Source: Berberis thunbergii
Taxonomy: Eukaryota > Streptophyta > Magnoliopsida > Ranunculales > Berberidaceae
Direction of reading: 5' to 3'
NCBI GenBank assembly: GCA_003290165.1
Contig: QNQO01001818.1
Location: 1-64,000, forward strand
DNA: 64,000 bases
The first letter of the stretch is position 1. The number at the start of each line of letters is the position of its first letter. Below, piece by piece: positions 45,401 through 56,645 of the stretch. The notes beneath the pieces are model-generated. The model did no database searches. It saw only the letters and a program-made list of their open reading frames with translations, and had not been told where the DNA came from. The position numbers and the translations under genes are program-made.

Positions 45401-48400
45401 CTAGTAACATGTTCTTGTGACTGCATAATTCCATCGTCATTTGTTAAAAAGAACTCTAACCTAATGTTGAATATTAATATATTACCGAAATATATGTGTT
45501 GTTGCTCAATTTACCTTGGGAATATCTAACAATTTGAAATCACGTTTACTCATTCCCTTCAGCGTAGACATGTCAATCTATAAAACAAACAGAAAAACAG
45601 GTCAATGGCTCAATTACCATAATCTAACAAACTCGTATAAATCAACTAAAAAGGTTGTCAAATATACAAACACCCAGAAAAATCAAAAATCATACAACAA
45701 CAGAAATTCACATACCTTATAATCTTCCAAGAGTTCTAGATCATCCAATGATTCCTAATAAAAAATTTGAGAAGATCAAATCTTCATCTTTACAAATAGA
45801 AACTTACATATATCAAAATCAAAGCAAACAAACCCAACTTGAGAGATGTATCTTTAATAGATTTTGGGCATTTCATTTTTCTCGAGTTGGGATAGATTGC
45901 GCCACGTCATTATCCTCTTAGAAATGAACAAGGAACAAACAAATTTTGAACTGCTGCATTAACATAGCTTCTAATTTGGGACAATGAATTAACATACTAA
46001 AAACCTTACATATACTCCAAACTCTAGCATTTATTCAATTTGCTAAAATGTTTCTCAACAGAATTTCAACAAACTAGACTCAATTTCAGTATTCACTCAA
46101 AGCACTAGAACATAGCAATAAAAGTTAAAATTGGGGTGCTCCTAATGTACATTAGGCGTGTGCCTTGCGCCTAGGCACAAATAGGGTATCACCCCCTCGT
46201 TGCGCCTTTGCACCTTAACCACACTAATACAAGATACAATGAATGATCCAATAAAAAAGTTCATGATTGTTTTCCAACTGAATCAGCCACCAGCTATCCT
46301 AACAGAATAATGTCATAGTTTAATACAAGTCTACAAGAAAAATTGATCTTTTTTGCTACATTTGGCATAATCCAACCAACCATTGTATCAATAGGAAGTC
46401 GTTCCAAACATGTAAGAAAAAGGCTACATTGCAGGGAGGGCAAGCAGCCAAGCATACACAATGACATGCTATATTATTTATAGATGCATAGAAGCAGGAG
46501 GAACCAATTGGAACAAAATGTATATGGTGTATATAGTTTTGGGAAGTGCAATCTTGTACAAGAGACATGGCAACAAGGTGAAGTATATGAGTTCATAATT
46601 CTAGAGGATTTGGATCTCGAGAATGAGGCATGTAGAGAAAGTTCTTATACTATTCGAAGACGCAATACAGATGTAACTTTTTTAACTGAAGGCAAACATG
46701 ATCCATCATTATAGTAAGGGGTAATCAAATTAGATTGGTGAGTTTTACTTCACTTGGGAGGTTATTAACTAGTAGCAATAAATATGTCTTTATGGCCAAC
46801 CAGCCAAAGTGCAGACTGTGTTGATGCACATTTTCAAAAGTCAAATTTGTGCACAGATGAAAAATAAATCACTAAGAAGATTCAATATACGAAGAAAATG
46901 AATTTAAACAAACAAATAAATAAACACCCAACAAACAAACAAATCTAAGTACCTATACTAGCATTAATAAGAAACCCATTGCATTGCTCAAAAGAAGAAC
47001 ATTTGATAAAAGGAAAATGATGAGCGTCAACACTTACTGAAGGTTTCTCGTCATTCCTTTTCTTTCTCAATAATTCCTCCTCTTCATGGAACTTGCGATC
47101 AGAACAACTCGAACAAAGGTTGATGATGGTGTGGGAGAAATTTTCCAATAGAGTTTTGGAATCGAGAGAATTCTTCCGCTGGGATTTTTTGACAACTTCA
47201 CATGCCAATTACATAATCAATAGCAACTTAAAGAAGAATCTGCATCAGAGAAAATCTTTCACTTTATAAATATTCATACCTGAACCTTGACATCTCTTGT
47301 CATCACTATATTGGCCCATATCACTACCATGAATCACTCTGAAAGGGATGCAAATTTTGAACTTGAGTAATCCAGTTTAATTTAATATCTACTGTAAGTA
47401 TTCATCAAACTTAACTAACAACTTACAATGAAGACAGGGGGTAGGGAAAAAAGTGCTTATTGACTGATGCATAACAAACGTTGATCTATTCAGTTTACAT
47501 TACAACATTTTCCTAATTTAATGCATTGCACTTAAAATATAGTACAATTCACTAATCTGATTAATGAAACAATGTGTTTATTCCAACTTCAGAGGGTCAT
47601 GGCTAAAAAGACGGAAGGTATTGTGTGAAACTTCCTTAGCCAAAGCTTAAAAGAGTCCAATGAATTTCATTTCATCTGTCAAATGAGATTTGATTAACAC
47701 CAAAAAGATAAAGGCGGTCCTGGTATAAGGCCATTAAAATTATGAATCAAACTTTATTTGCCAACTTTGGGCAAGAAAGGGACTCCTTGTGGGAAAAGGG
47801 ATCTTTTTGCCAAATATGGACTTGATTAACAAATAGTAACTAAAAAATAAGAGACAGTAGATACAGTTAACTTGGGATGTGAATGGACAGTTTATAAATA
47901 ACAAATAGTAACAGTAACGATGCAGTAGATAAGTTAACTCACAAGCAATGAGCGACATGAGGACGATAAATCAAGTTACGATCAATCGAGTTACCGATAC
48001 GTAAGTATTGGTAGCGGTCATTCCAACTGATAGTTCCATCGGTGCAGCGTGTAAAGGCGGTGCAAAAAACCTTCCGGCATTGACCCAAAACAGACAGAAC
48101 TGGTCCTTCCCATTTGGAAGGAGAAACGGTCCATGGATGTCATGTTCAAAGGGAGGGCCGTCCCAAAGTTTGGAAAAAGTGAATTCCGTTTGATAATCAG
48201 TGGGCGAGGGAGGGTTGGTTGAATCATACTTAAAAGTAGTGTCGCCAAAGAACCAATAGACAATATCATCATCTGCAAGTAGAGGTGAGGGTATGGAAAT
48301 CATAAACTTGTAGTCTTTGAGTCGTAAAACAACATCACAGGTATTTTGGTTAGTATTAAACAAGTAGAACATGAAATGAGTCCACAAGATCACTCGATAG

Positions 48401-48657
48401 CAATCAACAATAGCATAACCGAATACTTGGAGTCCATAGTACTCCACTGGTAAGGGTCTGTCAATAATGATCCAGTGTTGTTTCTCAAAATCATAGTACT
48501 CAGCCCAGGGATCTTCGGAAGGGTAAAGAGTTTGACCGCTAAATACATAAATCCTATTGTTTATATAAACAGCTATTGTATTCCACCTGGGAGTTCTCAT
48601 GGACTCCATCTTAACCAACTTCCCTCCAGCCTAGTTTGTGTCATACATCTTGACTTC

Positions 48658-49069
48658 TGTCACGATCGTGACTAGTTGGGATCAAAATAAGAAAGAACAA
48701 ATGATAGATTGAACTGAAAAATAGGAAAAATGGATATAGATTTCTCAAGTTCTGCTAAGAACTGAGCCTCTCTTCTTCTCTAGGGTTCCAACTGAACCAA
48801 AGAGCCTCAACTTCATTCACTCAACATACCTCTCTCTGTTTCCTGCTTCTCTCTTTATAGCTGAGATCCTAATAGAATTTCAAAAGGAACTACTCATAGC
48901 TAAACACGTGGACGACTTTGTTCCCCTAACACAACTACACCCATTACAAATTTACCCTTAACTTTCAAATTGAATTGTTTTAGCGCCAGATCTTTGCGCC
49001 TTTTTTTCAGCACCCATTTTCTTCTTTTCTCTGTCTCTTTAGCTCTATGCTCAATTTCAGGACATGACA
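48658..49069 (-). repeat. 3' LTR
   Basis: 412 bp, TGTCATG...GATCGTGACA on the minus strand. It encodes, by chance or fusion, the C-terminal 50 or so residues of the open frame entering from the interior. Confidence 0.9.
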
Positions 49070-49072
49070 TTG

Positions 49073-49085
49073 CCTTTCCCTTTTT
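49073..49085 (-). other. Polypurine tract
   Basis: AAAAAGGGAAAGG on the minus strand, three bases before the 3' LTR. This is the expected plus-strand priming site. Confidence 0.8.
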
Positions 49086-49976
49086 GAAATCCTTGACCTC
49101 AAGGATTGAATGTAGGACGTAGATGGAACCCAGTAGTGCCATACAAGTACCAGTGAACCTGTGTTGCTCAGGAGTATAGAGATACAAAGCTTGGTCCTCT
49201 TGAGTCAGCTCACAGACTTTCTTTGCAGGAATTTTCAGCAACTCTGCAATAGTTTGACCAGTACTCCAAGCCGAAACTTTCGCATCTTCATATGCAATGA
49301 TTGCCTCTAAATGGAAGCTAGGCATAACCTCACCAAAACAAGTACAATTGCAGGGGTCACATTCTATAAGCCCGTCAGGCCTCTCATTAAAATGGCCACA
49401 TACCACATGATCAAGCCAAACATTGTAAACATGAGTGATGCTAGTATGGCTGAAGATATTGAAAAGGTACGACCACTTGTGAAGACAAAGTGAGTTCAGC
49501 AACGTTGGTAAGCAACTTGTGTTAACCAAGGAAGCTCGAGAGTCCTTCTCGAACCATGAGACTTCAAGCGTTCTCTTTGAGGTCATATGGCCTGCCCAGC
49601 TATATACGTAGATGGTATGACTAAAGTTCCATCTTCCCGACGACCAAGACAGTATAGATGTCTGGTTTGGGAACCAAATAGGCTCCACCGAAGTGTTAAT
49701 GAACCCCGCTTCATGTGCTATCCTAGGTGCTTCCTTAGCATGCACTGACAGAAAGTTCAGTAGTAGATGGGCAATTGTACATACCTGAATTGTTGTAGCC
49801 TCAAAAAATTGTGTGTGAGGAACAAAATTTGTAGGACTATTTTGTTGATTCGTTGACAGGGAGACCTTTGCTGATCTTAGTAAGATTTCTGTCACAAATA
49901 GTAGACAGAGAGCCAACCTTCCAGAACAAGTATTAGACTTCATTTTCCCTCCGACATACGAAGTAGTTTTGTTCAA
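49086..49976 (-). pseudogene. Second captured host sequence, possibly CTC1-like
   Basis: An uninterrupted frame of about 300 codons that continues into the 3' LTR. It starts MNKTTSYVGGKMKSNTCSGR, followed by a hydrophobic stretch (LALCLLFVTEILL). The middle reads HTSITHVYNVWLDHVVC, then a cysteine cluster VVCGHFNERPDGLIECDPCN and CTCFGEV, then FHLEAIIAYEDAKVSAWSTG and QTIAELLKIPAKKV. The last part looks like a zinc-ribbon followed by an OB-fold strand pattern, as in RPA-like proteins. My best guess is the C-terminal region of the CST-complex subunit CTC1, but I am not sure. No introns are apparent. The open frame itself is notable, since the neighbouring captured gene is frameshifted. Confidence 0.4.
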
Positions 49977-49988
49977 GCGGGTACCAAA

Positions 49989-51377
49989 TCATCTCAGTTT
50001 GGAAGACAAGGCATATGGATGTTCCCAAGCTGAGAACCCATCTCTTCTCTTACCCAAGCTATGGGAGCACCATTTTATAAGTACAATGTACTTAATGGCT
50101 CCAAATAACACTCCAGCTACTATAACAAGTGCAGCAACAATATCCACAGCTGCATAACCTAGGATCAATCTATGAACTAAATCACCAGAAGGTACCCTAT
50201 CCCCATCCCTAACTACAATCCATTTATAAGAGCTTAGCTTTTGTACATCTAGGTGTTGATACCGGACGCCATTCCAAGCATTTCGTCCCTTCCCAGACTC
50301 TTCTAAACCTAGAGGCACTTCGACTTCCTTGTATTCATCCTTGGTAAGTGTCTCCACCTTAAAAGTGCGCACTCGTCGCCCATATGTTTCACCACAGTCT
50401 TGACCTGTGTGGTAGACATGTCCATTATACACAAACGGCCTACCCCCATTTCGAGCTCCTGAGCTCTTCATAGTGTTATAGATCGATTTCTCCTTGTGTG
50501 GTTTCCAAGGACCCAATGGTGAGTCACTATACCAAATTTCCAGTTGTCCATTTTTGCTAGCACCAAAACCACTGTGATTTGATCCAATTAGCCCATGAGT
50601 GCCATCATGAATCAAAATAAATGCATCCATAAGGGGCTTCTTCATTATAATCATTTTCAGCACCCATTGCCAAGGAAACTTAACTACCTTGTAGAGACGA
50701 AGTTCTCCTTCCTCGCAGCTTTCAAGCATCATGTATATTTGTCCATGGTAGTAAAAACATATGGATATGACAGATGCCACTCCTCATCTAATGCAATGCC
50801 CAATTGTTGCCAGGTTGCACCTTTATCAACACTTTTAGCAACACCAATATCTCCTTGCATAGTAACAGCGTTCTTGGTTTCAAAAAACAAATAAAGTGCA
50901 TCCTCTTGAACTTTCATCTTTACTTTGGTCCAAGAAGAGTAAGTGACTAATGAAAACAATGTTTTTGGGGAATTTCTTCAAATAGCCTTCATGCAATACA
51001 GGGACATCACCATTATAGTCATATTCCTTAGGGATCTGTTGTGGTTTAGGAGTATACAACTCACTTCCTATTGCAAGCCCATATTCAATCACATAGGGAA
51101 TTTCACTCACCTTGGTTTCTGTTCCAGTGACTTTGGTGTAGGAACTACATTCTCGCACCTGAGCACAGTCGGCAGCAAGATCTTCCTCTTTCTTTAATTC
51201 AGTTGTCTGGAGTACAACCCCAAAAATTGTTGAATTCTCCTCTTCTGAAAATAAACTTGTACATTTGGTGAGGTTCCTTGTGTTACTGAAATCGCGCGTA
51301 GTCGGGACTTGTTTGAATCCATAGATCCACCCATTCCGAGGTAGCCAAGCAATAATTGTTCCAGCTGATCGAATCGT
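49989..51377 (-). pseudogene. Captured GINT1-like sequence (N-terminal region)
   Basis: Three successive frames together resemble the N-terminal, non-catalytic part of plant glucosamine inositolphosphorylceramide transferase 1 (GT64 family, sphingolipid glycosylation in the Golgi). Frame 1 (to about 50965): GTIIAWLPRNGWIYGFKQVP, PKPQQIPKEYDYNGDVPVLH. Frame 2 (50959-50770): QEDALYLFFETKN, GDIGVAKSVDKGATWQQLGI. Frame 3 (50760-49989): MMLESCEEGELRLYKVVKFP, GARNGGRPFVYNG, CGETYGRRVRTFKVE, then a hydrophobic segment near 50130 (AAVDIVAALVIVAGVLFGAI). Single-base losses near 50965 and 50758 separate the frames. I see no introns, and the GT64 catalytic domain is absent, so it was probably copied from mRNA during reverse transcription and then decayed. 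Confidence 0.65.
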
Positions 51378-51569
51378 GCATTCATTCACCTCTCTCAATC
51401 TTCCATTGATTGAGCTAATCCTTTCAGCTCTGTTTTCAAGAGTCCCAACTGTTCCGACATCTCTCCTTGGTACTCTCTTATCTCCATGAACATTTCCATC
51501 TCCTCCCATTTGGTCTCCATAGCTTTTCAATTCAATGATCTTAATCCTATCAGTTGGTGGGATCGCAAC

Positions 51570-51582
51570 GGCTCTGATACCA
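51570..51582 (-). other. Primer-binding site for initiator tRNA-Met
   Basis: TGGTATCAGAGCC on the minus strand, two bases after the 5' LTR. This is the standard plant LTR-retrotransposon PBS and fixes the element's orientation. Confidence 0.9.
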
Positions 51583-51584
51583 AT

Positions 51585-51996
51585 TGTCACGATCGTGACT
51601 AGTTGGGATCAAAATAAGAAAGAACATATGATAGATTGAACTGAAAAATAGGAAAAATGGATACAGATTTCTCAAGTTCTGCTAAGAACTGAGCCTCTCT
51701 TCTTCTCTAGGGTTCCAACTGAACCAAAGAGCCTCAACTTCATTCACTCAACATACCTCTCTCTGTTTCATGCTTCTCTCTTTATAGCTGAGACCCTAAC
51801 AGAATTTCAAAAGGAACTACTCATAGCTAAACACGTGGACGACTTTGTTCCCCTAACACAACTACGCCAATTACAAATTTACCCTTAACTTTCAAATTGA
51901 ATTGTTTTAGCGCCAGATCTTCGCGCCTTTTTTTCAGCACCCATTTTCTTCTTTTCTCCGTCTCTTTAGCTCTTTGCTCAATTTCAGGACATGACA
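51585..51996 (-). repeat. 5' LTR
   Basis: 412 bp, paired with 48658-49069. It carries the TATA box used for element transcription and a tctctagggtt-type leader motif. Confidence 0.9.
51781..51786 (-). promoter_or_regulatory. TATA box in the 5' LTR
   Basis: The minus strand reads CAGCTATAAAGAGAGAAGC, a good plant TATA context, about 200 bases before the LTR end. The 3' LTR has the same box at 48854-48859, reading out towards exon 1's 3' part. Confidence 0.65.
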
Positions 51997-52560
51997 ACCT
52001 CATTGGAGATGTAAGATGCCATCCCATTCCTCTCTTCTGGAAAAACTAACCGATTCCATTCTTCGAATTTCTCATCGTCCATACCGCCAATGAAATACAT
52101 TTTGGACCCACAAACAACGCAAGCAAATCCGCGAAGAAAAACCTCAGCGGACAGTATATCTTCCCTACGGAATTCGTCTACTCCGCTGCTGCTGCTGCTG
52201 TCAAAGACATACCACTCAGTTTGGCATTTGAGGTTTAATTCAACACAGATGTATATTTTCTGCTCTTTCTTTTTCTCCTCTGAACCAGCATATGTCGATG
52301 TCAGATCCAGATTCTTCTTCTCATCCTCATCATCGTCTTCTTCCATGTAACTAACATCCGCATCCACACCAGATGGATGATCATCGTCATCCTCGTCGAC
52401 TACCCTCCTCCTCTTTCCAGTGCCACTGCTACTACAAGTCGTCATCTTCTTCCTTCGCTTCTCTCTCGCCCAAACTTAGGGCTCCTCCAGCCCCTCTTTT
52501 CTTTTCTTTTTTTGCCTGTAGGCTTCGCGAGCCTTTATTATATTAGGGGGAAGGAGGGTT

Positions 52561-53234
52561 GGGGAGATTTTGACTTTGACTTTGGTCCTAAAGCAAAAGA
52601 TAAAGGTTAAAATTTTAAGTTTTAATAAGTGTGAGAAATAAATTAAGTGGTGGGAGAGAAACAGTTAATAATCTGTGGTCCATATTTCGTACTAGCCGTG
52701 GGCATCTCATCCGCAGTTTCCATCCCGATTTTGATCCCATGCCAATTTGTTTTAGATCTTTTGGGATTAATCAAATCCATCTCAATCTCATTTTGTATCG
52801 AACTAATTTTTTTAATATTTTTAATTAAGATGAAGTGTTATTTTGCTTCTGAATTTAATATGAATGATTTCGGTGGGATGTGGGGTTTAGCGACATTTAT
52901 ATGAGTAACACGAGTTTCTCAAGTGGGGGTGTACAAAATTGGGGTTTAACAATAAATCAAATATATCAATACTGCGTCAAACCCATAGATAATGCTCAAA
53001 CAAAAAAAAATTAATTTGGGCAGATTATGTTTTTAGTTCAAACGCAGCAATATTTGCGAGGATATGGATAATGCTCGCAAGATCCACTGTGTTTTCGTCT
53101 TTGTATAGATTTTGGACAATGTCGCATGAGCTGCAGCGTTCCTTTTTGTCACATTCGCAATTTAGTTTCTGATTATGTGTTTATTACTCGTAGTTTTTAC
53201 TACGTTTGGGTACAAACTCTTACTATTCCATTAT
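52561..53234. other. Upstream spacer of copy E, no gene seen
   Basis: AT-rich sequence past the copy E leader. Short open frames on the plus strand have no recognisable similarity. Confidence 0.4.
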
Positions 53235-53242
53235 GTTCTAGG

Positions 53243-53641
53243 CAAGGATTGTGATTTCGTTTTTCGAGTTAATTTCGAACTCCTGATTTTAAGAAATATT
53301 TCGTAACATATTTTGTTTTGTGTAGAAAAAACGTTAAATTTACAATCGTGATTTCAAATTTAACAATATAAATTATGCATTTTAATCTATTAAATACTAC
53401 ATAAAAAGTCTCATACGACTCGTAGTGTCATAAAAACTGAATATTACATAAGAATCAATCAAATAACAAAATTTTGATACAAAAATAACATTATAACATG
53501 TTAAAATATACAACGATTAAAATATTTATTTAATTTCTCAGGAAAATTTCGACATATTTTGGATTTTGAAAGAGTTTTCGAACTTTAAAATAAGAAATAC
53601 TCGGTGAAATTTCGACATATTTGGAGAAATCACATTCCTTA
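53243..53641. mobile_element. hAT-like MITE, CAAGGATT family
   Basis: Begins caaggattgtgatttcg and ends with the reverse complement of taaggaatgtgatttc. Flanks gttctagg (53235-53242) and gtttcagg (53642-53649) form an 8-bp duplication with two mismatches. It is related to 38671-39201 by its ends and tttcgaaat-rich interior, but shorter. Confidence 0.6.
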
Positions 53642-53821
53642 GTTTCAGGTAGGGGTGGGCATTTCAGACCGAAAACCCGGACCGAACCAACAACCAGACC
53701 GATTGGGTCGGTTCGGATCGATTTTTTATTTATTAATAAATTTTCAGTCCTAAAAACCGCCTCGATTTCACATTCCAAAACCCACTGAGTAACCGGCCCG
53801 GCCCGGGTATTCAAAAACATA

Positions 53822-54147
53822 AAAAAATATCTAGGGTTTCTAAGTCATTCCCAAACGTTTTCTCTAATTCTGCCTCAAACAGCTAAAGAAACTTCTGCTC
53901 ATCCTCCTCCTTTTTGCTGCTCGACGACCATTTGTTCATCTTCCTCCTATGCGAGTCGTCTTCACTTCCTTATTTCTCTATCGTCTTCACTTCCCAACTC
54001 TTACAAAGGTATTCTTCTCATCTCTCTAACTCATATAGATATTTTCTAAGTGAAAACAAGGATCTAATATATACAAATTTTAATTCGGTTGGTCGATTGT
54101 TTTGGTTTGCATATCTATTAGTATTCAATTTGTGTTTCGGTTTGCAG
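53822..54147 (+). other. Promoter-proximal leader exon and intron on the plus strand
   Basis: Begins with a ctagggtttct leader motif and a pyrimidine-rich, cttcac-repeating leader. A donor at 54009 (AAAG|GTATTC) and an acceptor at 54147 (TTTGCAG|ATC) define a 139-bp intron. The spliced product would run antisense into the UTP15 fragment. A GC-rich ggtcggttcgg stretch at 53650-53810 upstream resembles transposon termini, but I found no partner end. Confidence 0.4.
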
Positions 54148-54157
54148 ATCTACAGAC

Positions 54158-54454
54158 TCCCCACCTGCAGCTAAGAGCTTTCCATCAGAACGAAAGGTGG
54201 CAGAGTAAGCTATGTCATTGAATGAGTTAATTATCGATTTGGGTTCGAAGGTTTGGGAATCATAAAGTGTCACAGAGGTTGAGAAGGATGCGGCGAAGTC
54301 ATGTGGGGCGATTGGGTTGAAATCAATAGGTTGGAGATTTGATGGGTCTTGAATGATCTCCAATATTTCGACTCTCGGATTGAAGATGGCTTCTTTGAAG
54401 TTGGTTTCAGTCTAGATTTCACTGAAAACTCTTCGCTATTTGATTATCCACCAT
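54158..54454 (-). pseudogene. UTP15-like (SSU processome WD40) 5' fragment
   Basis: The minus strand starts MVDNQIAKSF, then in a second frame VKSRLKPTSKKPSSIRESKY and WRSFKTHQ, then in a third frame FNPIAPHDFAASFSTSVTLY, DSQTFEP and FRSDGKLLAAGGES. This is the N-terminus and first WD40 blade of U3 snoRNA-associated UTP15, which acts in 18S rRNA maturation in the nucleolus. Two frameshifts are needed and the homology stops abruptly after GGES, where the sequence becomes the plus-strand acceptor at 54147. It is a broken fragment of the gene's 5' end. Confidence 0.7.
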
Positions 54455-54728
54455 TGAAATCGCTCAAATCTTCTTCCTTTCTTCAAAACATTGAAGAAGG
54501 TTTAGGGTTTAAAAGGTTGAGAGAGGTGAAAGTTCATCAATAATATGTAATCGACTGTATTTATGGTTTTGTAATAGCTTGTGACTATTTAGTTTGGCAT
54601 AAAGATGCATATGAAATCATGGAAAAAGAGTTTGGGCTTGTATGTTACAATCCAATTAAAGTAGAGAAATAAATGGGAAAAAAGTTTGGGCTTATATGTT
54701 ATAGATCCAATTAACAAAGAGAAATAAA

Positions 54729-55284
54729 GAGAGAATGTTCCTTTGTAAGCTCAATACAAGTGTTGTTAAGGCGACTCCTTAGGCGCGCCTCAAGGCGTTT
54801 TTTATAAAATTTCGCCTCAAAGTGAGACAATGCGGTGCGGTGAAATGAGACGTCTGCCTCAGACCCTCAGCCCAAAAAGTGGTTGTAGCCAGCCCAATTT
54901 CAGTGCATTTTCAGCTCATTTGCATCCTAATTAAGCAAAAAGAGATTGTAACCCACTCTATAATACGGTTTTATGTTTATTGGTGTAATATTTAATTAAT
55001 TCGATAAAAACAAGGTAAAATGTTTTTACATTTTGATAAATCTGTCACACTTTTTATATATATTTTTTTGAGAAAACATACCATGTTAAAATCAATATGT
55101 GATCAACATCAATCTTGATTTTTCATAACTTAGTTCAATGATTTTTATGCTTTTGAAATACCAATAGTGATTATACTTGTGAATTTTTACCAACAATTTC
55201 TTCTAACAAATGTTCAATATTCTCAAGTTTCTATTCTTTCAAGATGATTGATTTTTAATGATTTAGTGGATGTTTGCAAGTTAC
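54729..55284. repeat. Inverted, truncated copy of the hAT-like MITE with its flank
   Basis: Reverse complement of the right half of the MITE in unit B (about 10105-10660). It includes the target duplication (ctcaatac, 54750-54757) and the host flank (gagagaatgttcctttgtaa). It abuts unit G at 55285 with a switch to direct orientation (gcaagttacta|aaataagggc). Confidence 0.8.
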
Positions 55285-56071
55285 TAAAATAAGGGCAATC
55301 ATTCTATTTATAATTAGGGAAAATATTAATAAATTTAATGGGCTGAAAAAACAAAAGCAAGAAAAATAATAAACATTAGCCTCACTCAATCTGACTAAAT
55401 CAGAAACGAAATCTTCCTAACATGTCAAAATTCAAAATCGGTTCCCTTGAACCTCAATAAACGCTACTAGAGAAAGATAAAGCACAATACAAGACAATAG
55501 TTAAGGCACAAACTTGGCAAAATGTTCGAAAGGCACGAGCTTATGCACAAGTTACTATTGGGCACAAAGTGCAATTTGCAAAACGCTCACATGGTTACTT
55601 TGTTCATTTTTCACACGTTATGCTCACATTCATACTTTTTTTTAAACAATAAAATTAGACCTAGATAGATTGGCTTTAACACCAAAAGAGCAAACATACA
55701 AGCCCTAAATGATTTTTTTATTCTTTTTGATCCGTGATCTCCTCTTTCTCTATCCCTACAACTTTGTGCCTTCATGAAAATGAAGAAATAAGAGGTTTTA
55801 GTTTTTGTTTCCCCCTTATTAGGTGAGTTCACATTCTTTGTGAATCTTTTCCCATTTCCCATTTCCCATTTCCCAAATAAATGGGAACAAAAAGAATATA
55901 GGGATGGCGGGTGGAGGAGGAAAACACAAGATGATGAACATAATTGAGAGTTTAAGATGGGGAGGCTTGAATTATAAAAATTGTTCCACATTTTGTTTAT
56001 AGCAACTTGCAATACAATATGTTCTTTTATAATGGTGCATTTCAAATTTTATTTGAAATCTTGGATGCAAC

Positions 56072-56075
<4 letters not shown>

Positions 56076-56115
<40 letters not shown>
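56076..56115. repeat. (ta)n microsatellite
   Basis: About 18 uninterrupted ta repeats within unit G. Units B and C have a short ttaatatttgac at this place, so the expansion is G-specific. Confidence 0.85.
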
Positions 56116-56118
<3 letters not shown>

Positions 56119-56384
56119 AAAAAAACTTTAATATTTGACAATGCTAGTATGTGTTTCATTTTTTTAAAACTTTGCATAGTCACAAATAAGAATTGCGCAT
56201 TTGCACCTGACCACACTAATACAAGATAAAATGAATCCAATGGTCCCGTAAAAATGTTCATAATTGTTTCCAACTGAATCAGCTACCAACTATCCTTAAC
56301 AGAATAATGTCATAGTATAATATAAGTCTACAAGAAAAGTTGATCTTTTGGGCTACATTTGGCATAATTTAAACAACCATTGTA

Positions 56385-56530
56385 TCGCTAAAGGTGTGAT
56401 GGCTCAGTGGTTGAGTAGTGGCGGATGGTATCACTAAGTCACAAGGTCGAACCCAGCTGGCGACATCTGGGGTAGGAGGGGTTAAGGGATAAAATAAAAA
56501 ATAATAAAAATAAATAAAACAAAAAAAACA
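56385..56530 (+). mobile_element. SINE copy in unit G
   Basis: Flanked by accattgta (56376-56384) and actattgta (56531-56539). It has the best box B of the three copies (ggtcgaaccc) and an (aaat)n tail. Confidence 0.8.
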
Positions 56531-56645
56531 ACTATTGTATCAATAGGAAGTCACTCCAAACATGTAGGGCATAAAAGGCTACAGTGCATGGAGGGCAAAA
56601 CAACATGTTATATTTTCCCTAAATTCTTGGAGGGTGGGTATTGAG

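Larger units (their letters stand above)
48658..51996 (-). mobile_element. Non-autonomous LTR retrotransposon carrying host gene sequence
   Basis: Two 412-bp LTRs with TG..CA ends (48658-49069 and 51585-51996) are flanked by acttc (48653-48657) and acctc (51997-52001), a 5-bp target duplication with one mismatch. Other copies show the uninterrupted site cttgacctcattgg. A primer-binding site complementary to initiator tRNA-Met follows the 5' LTR and a polypurine tract precedes the 3' LTR. The LTRs differ at about ten positions by eye. The interior (about 2.5 kb) has only a short gag-like start: a 41-codon coiled-coil-like frame from ATG 51520 (METKWEEMEMF) ending at 51395. There is no protease, integrase or reverse transcriptase. 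The rest resembles two host genes. It must have been moved by proteins from another element. Confidence 0.9.
45135..52445 (-). pseudogene. Kelch-repeat protein gene, copy E, split by an LTR element
   Basis: Exon 1 is in two pieces: 52445-51997 (MTTCSSSG... to ISNEV) and 48657-47943 (from VKMESMRTPRW to the end). An LTR retrotransposon lies between them. Exon 2 47338-47280, exon 3 47195-47038, exon 4 45754-45716, exon 5 45577-45515, exon 6 45278-45135 keep their splice sites. Exon 3 is 158 bp and open, without the stop of A and D. A one-base loss near 48065 (tttttt against tttatt in C) breaks the frame late in exon 1, and the sequence at 48620-48635 has also diverged. The protein is the most divergent of the three with exon 1, for example an extra Asp/Glu/Lys-rich segment near residues 37-58. 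The insertion and frameshift make it non-functional. Confidence 0.8.
40880..52560. repeat. Tandem-array unit E (enlarged by an LTR retrotransposon)
   Basis: Collinear with units C and F: PPR-like exon, secreted-peptide module, shared middle region from 43120, exons 6 to 2, then kelch exon 1 in two pieces either side of 48658-51996. It belongs to the A/D/E/F subfamily (no SINE in intron 3). Confidence 0.75.

Noticed and set aside
46484..46714. Plus-strand open frame in intron 3 (TWQQGEVYEF, LDLENEACRESS) found in A, B, D, E and G
   Set aside because: It looks protein-like, but unit C has a stop in it, several differences between copies change residues, and the minus strand is equally open. 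Conservation is explained by recent duplication.
53650..53815. ggtcggttcgg-rich stretch resembling a transposon terminus
   Set aside because: No matching opposite end or target duplication found within the window.
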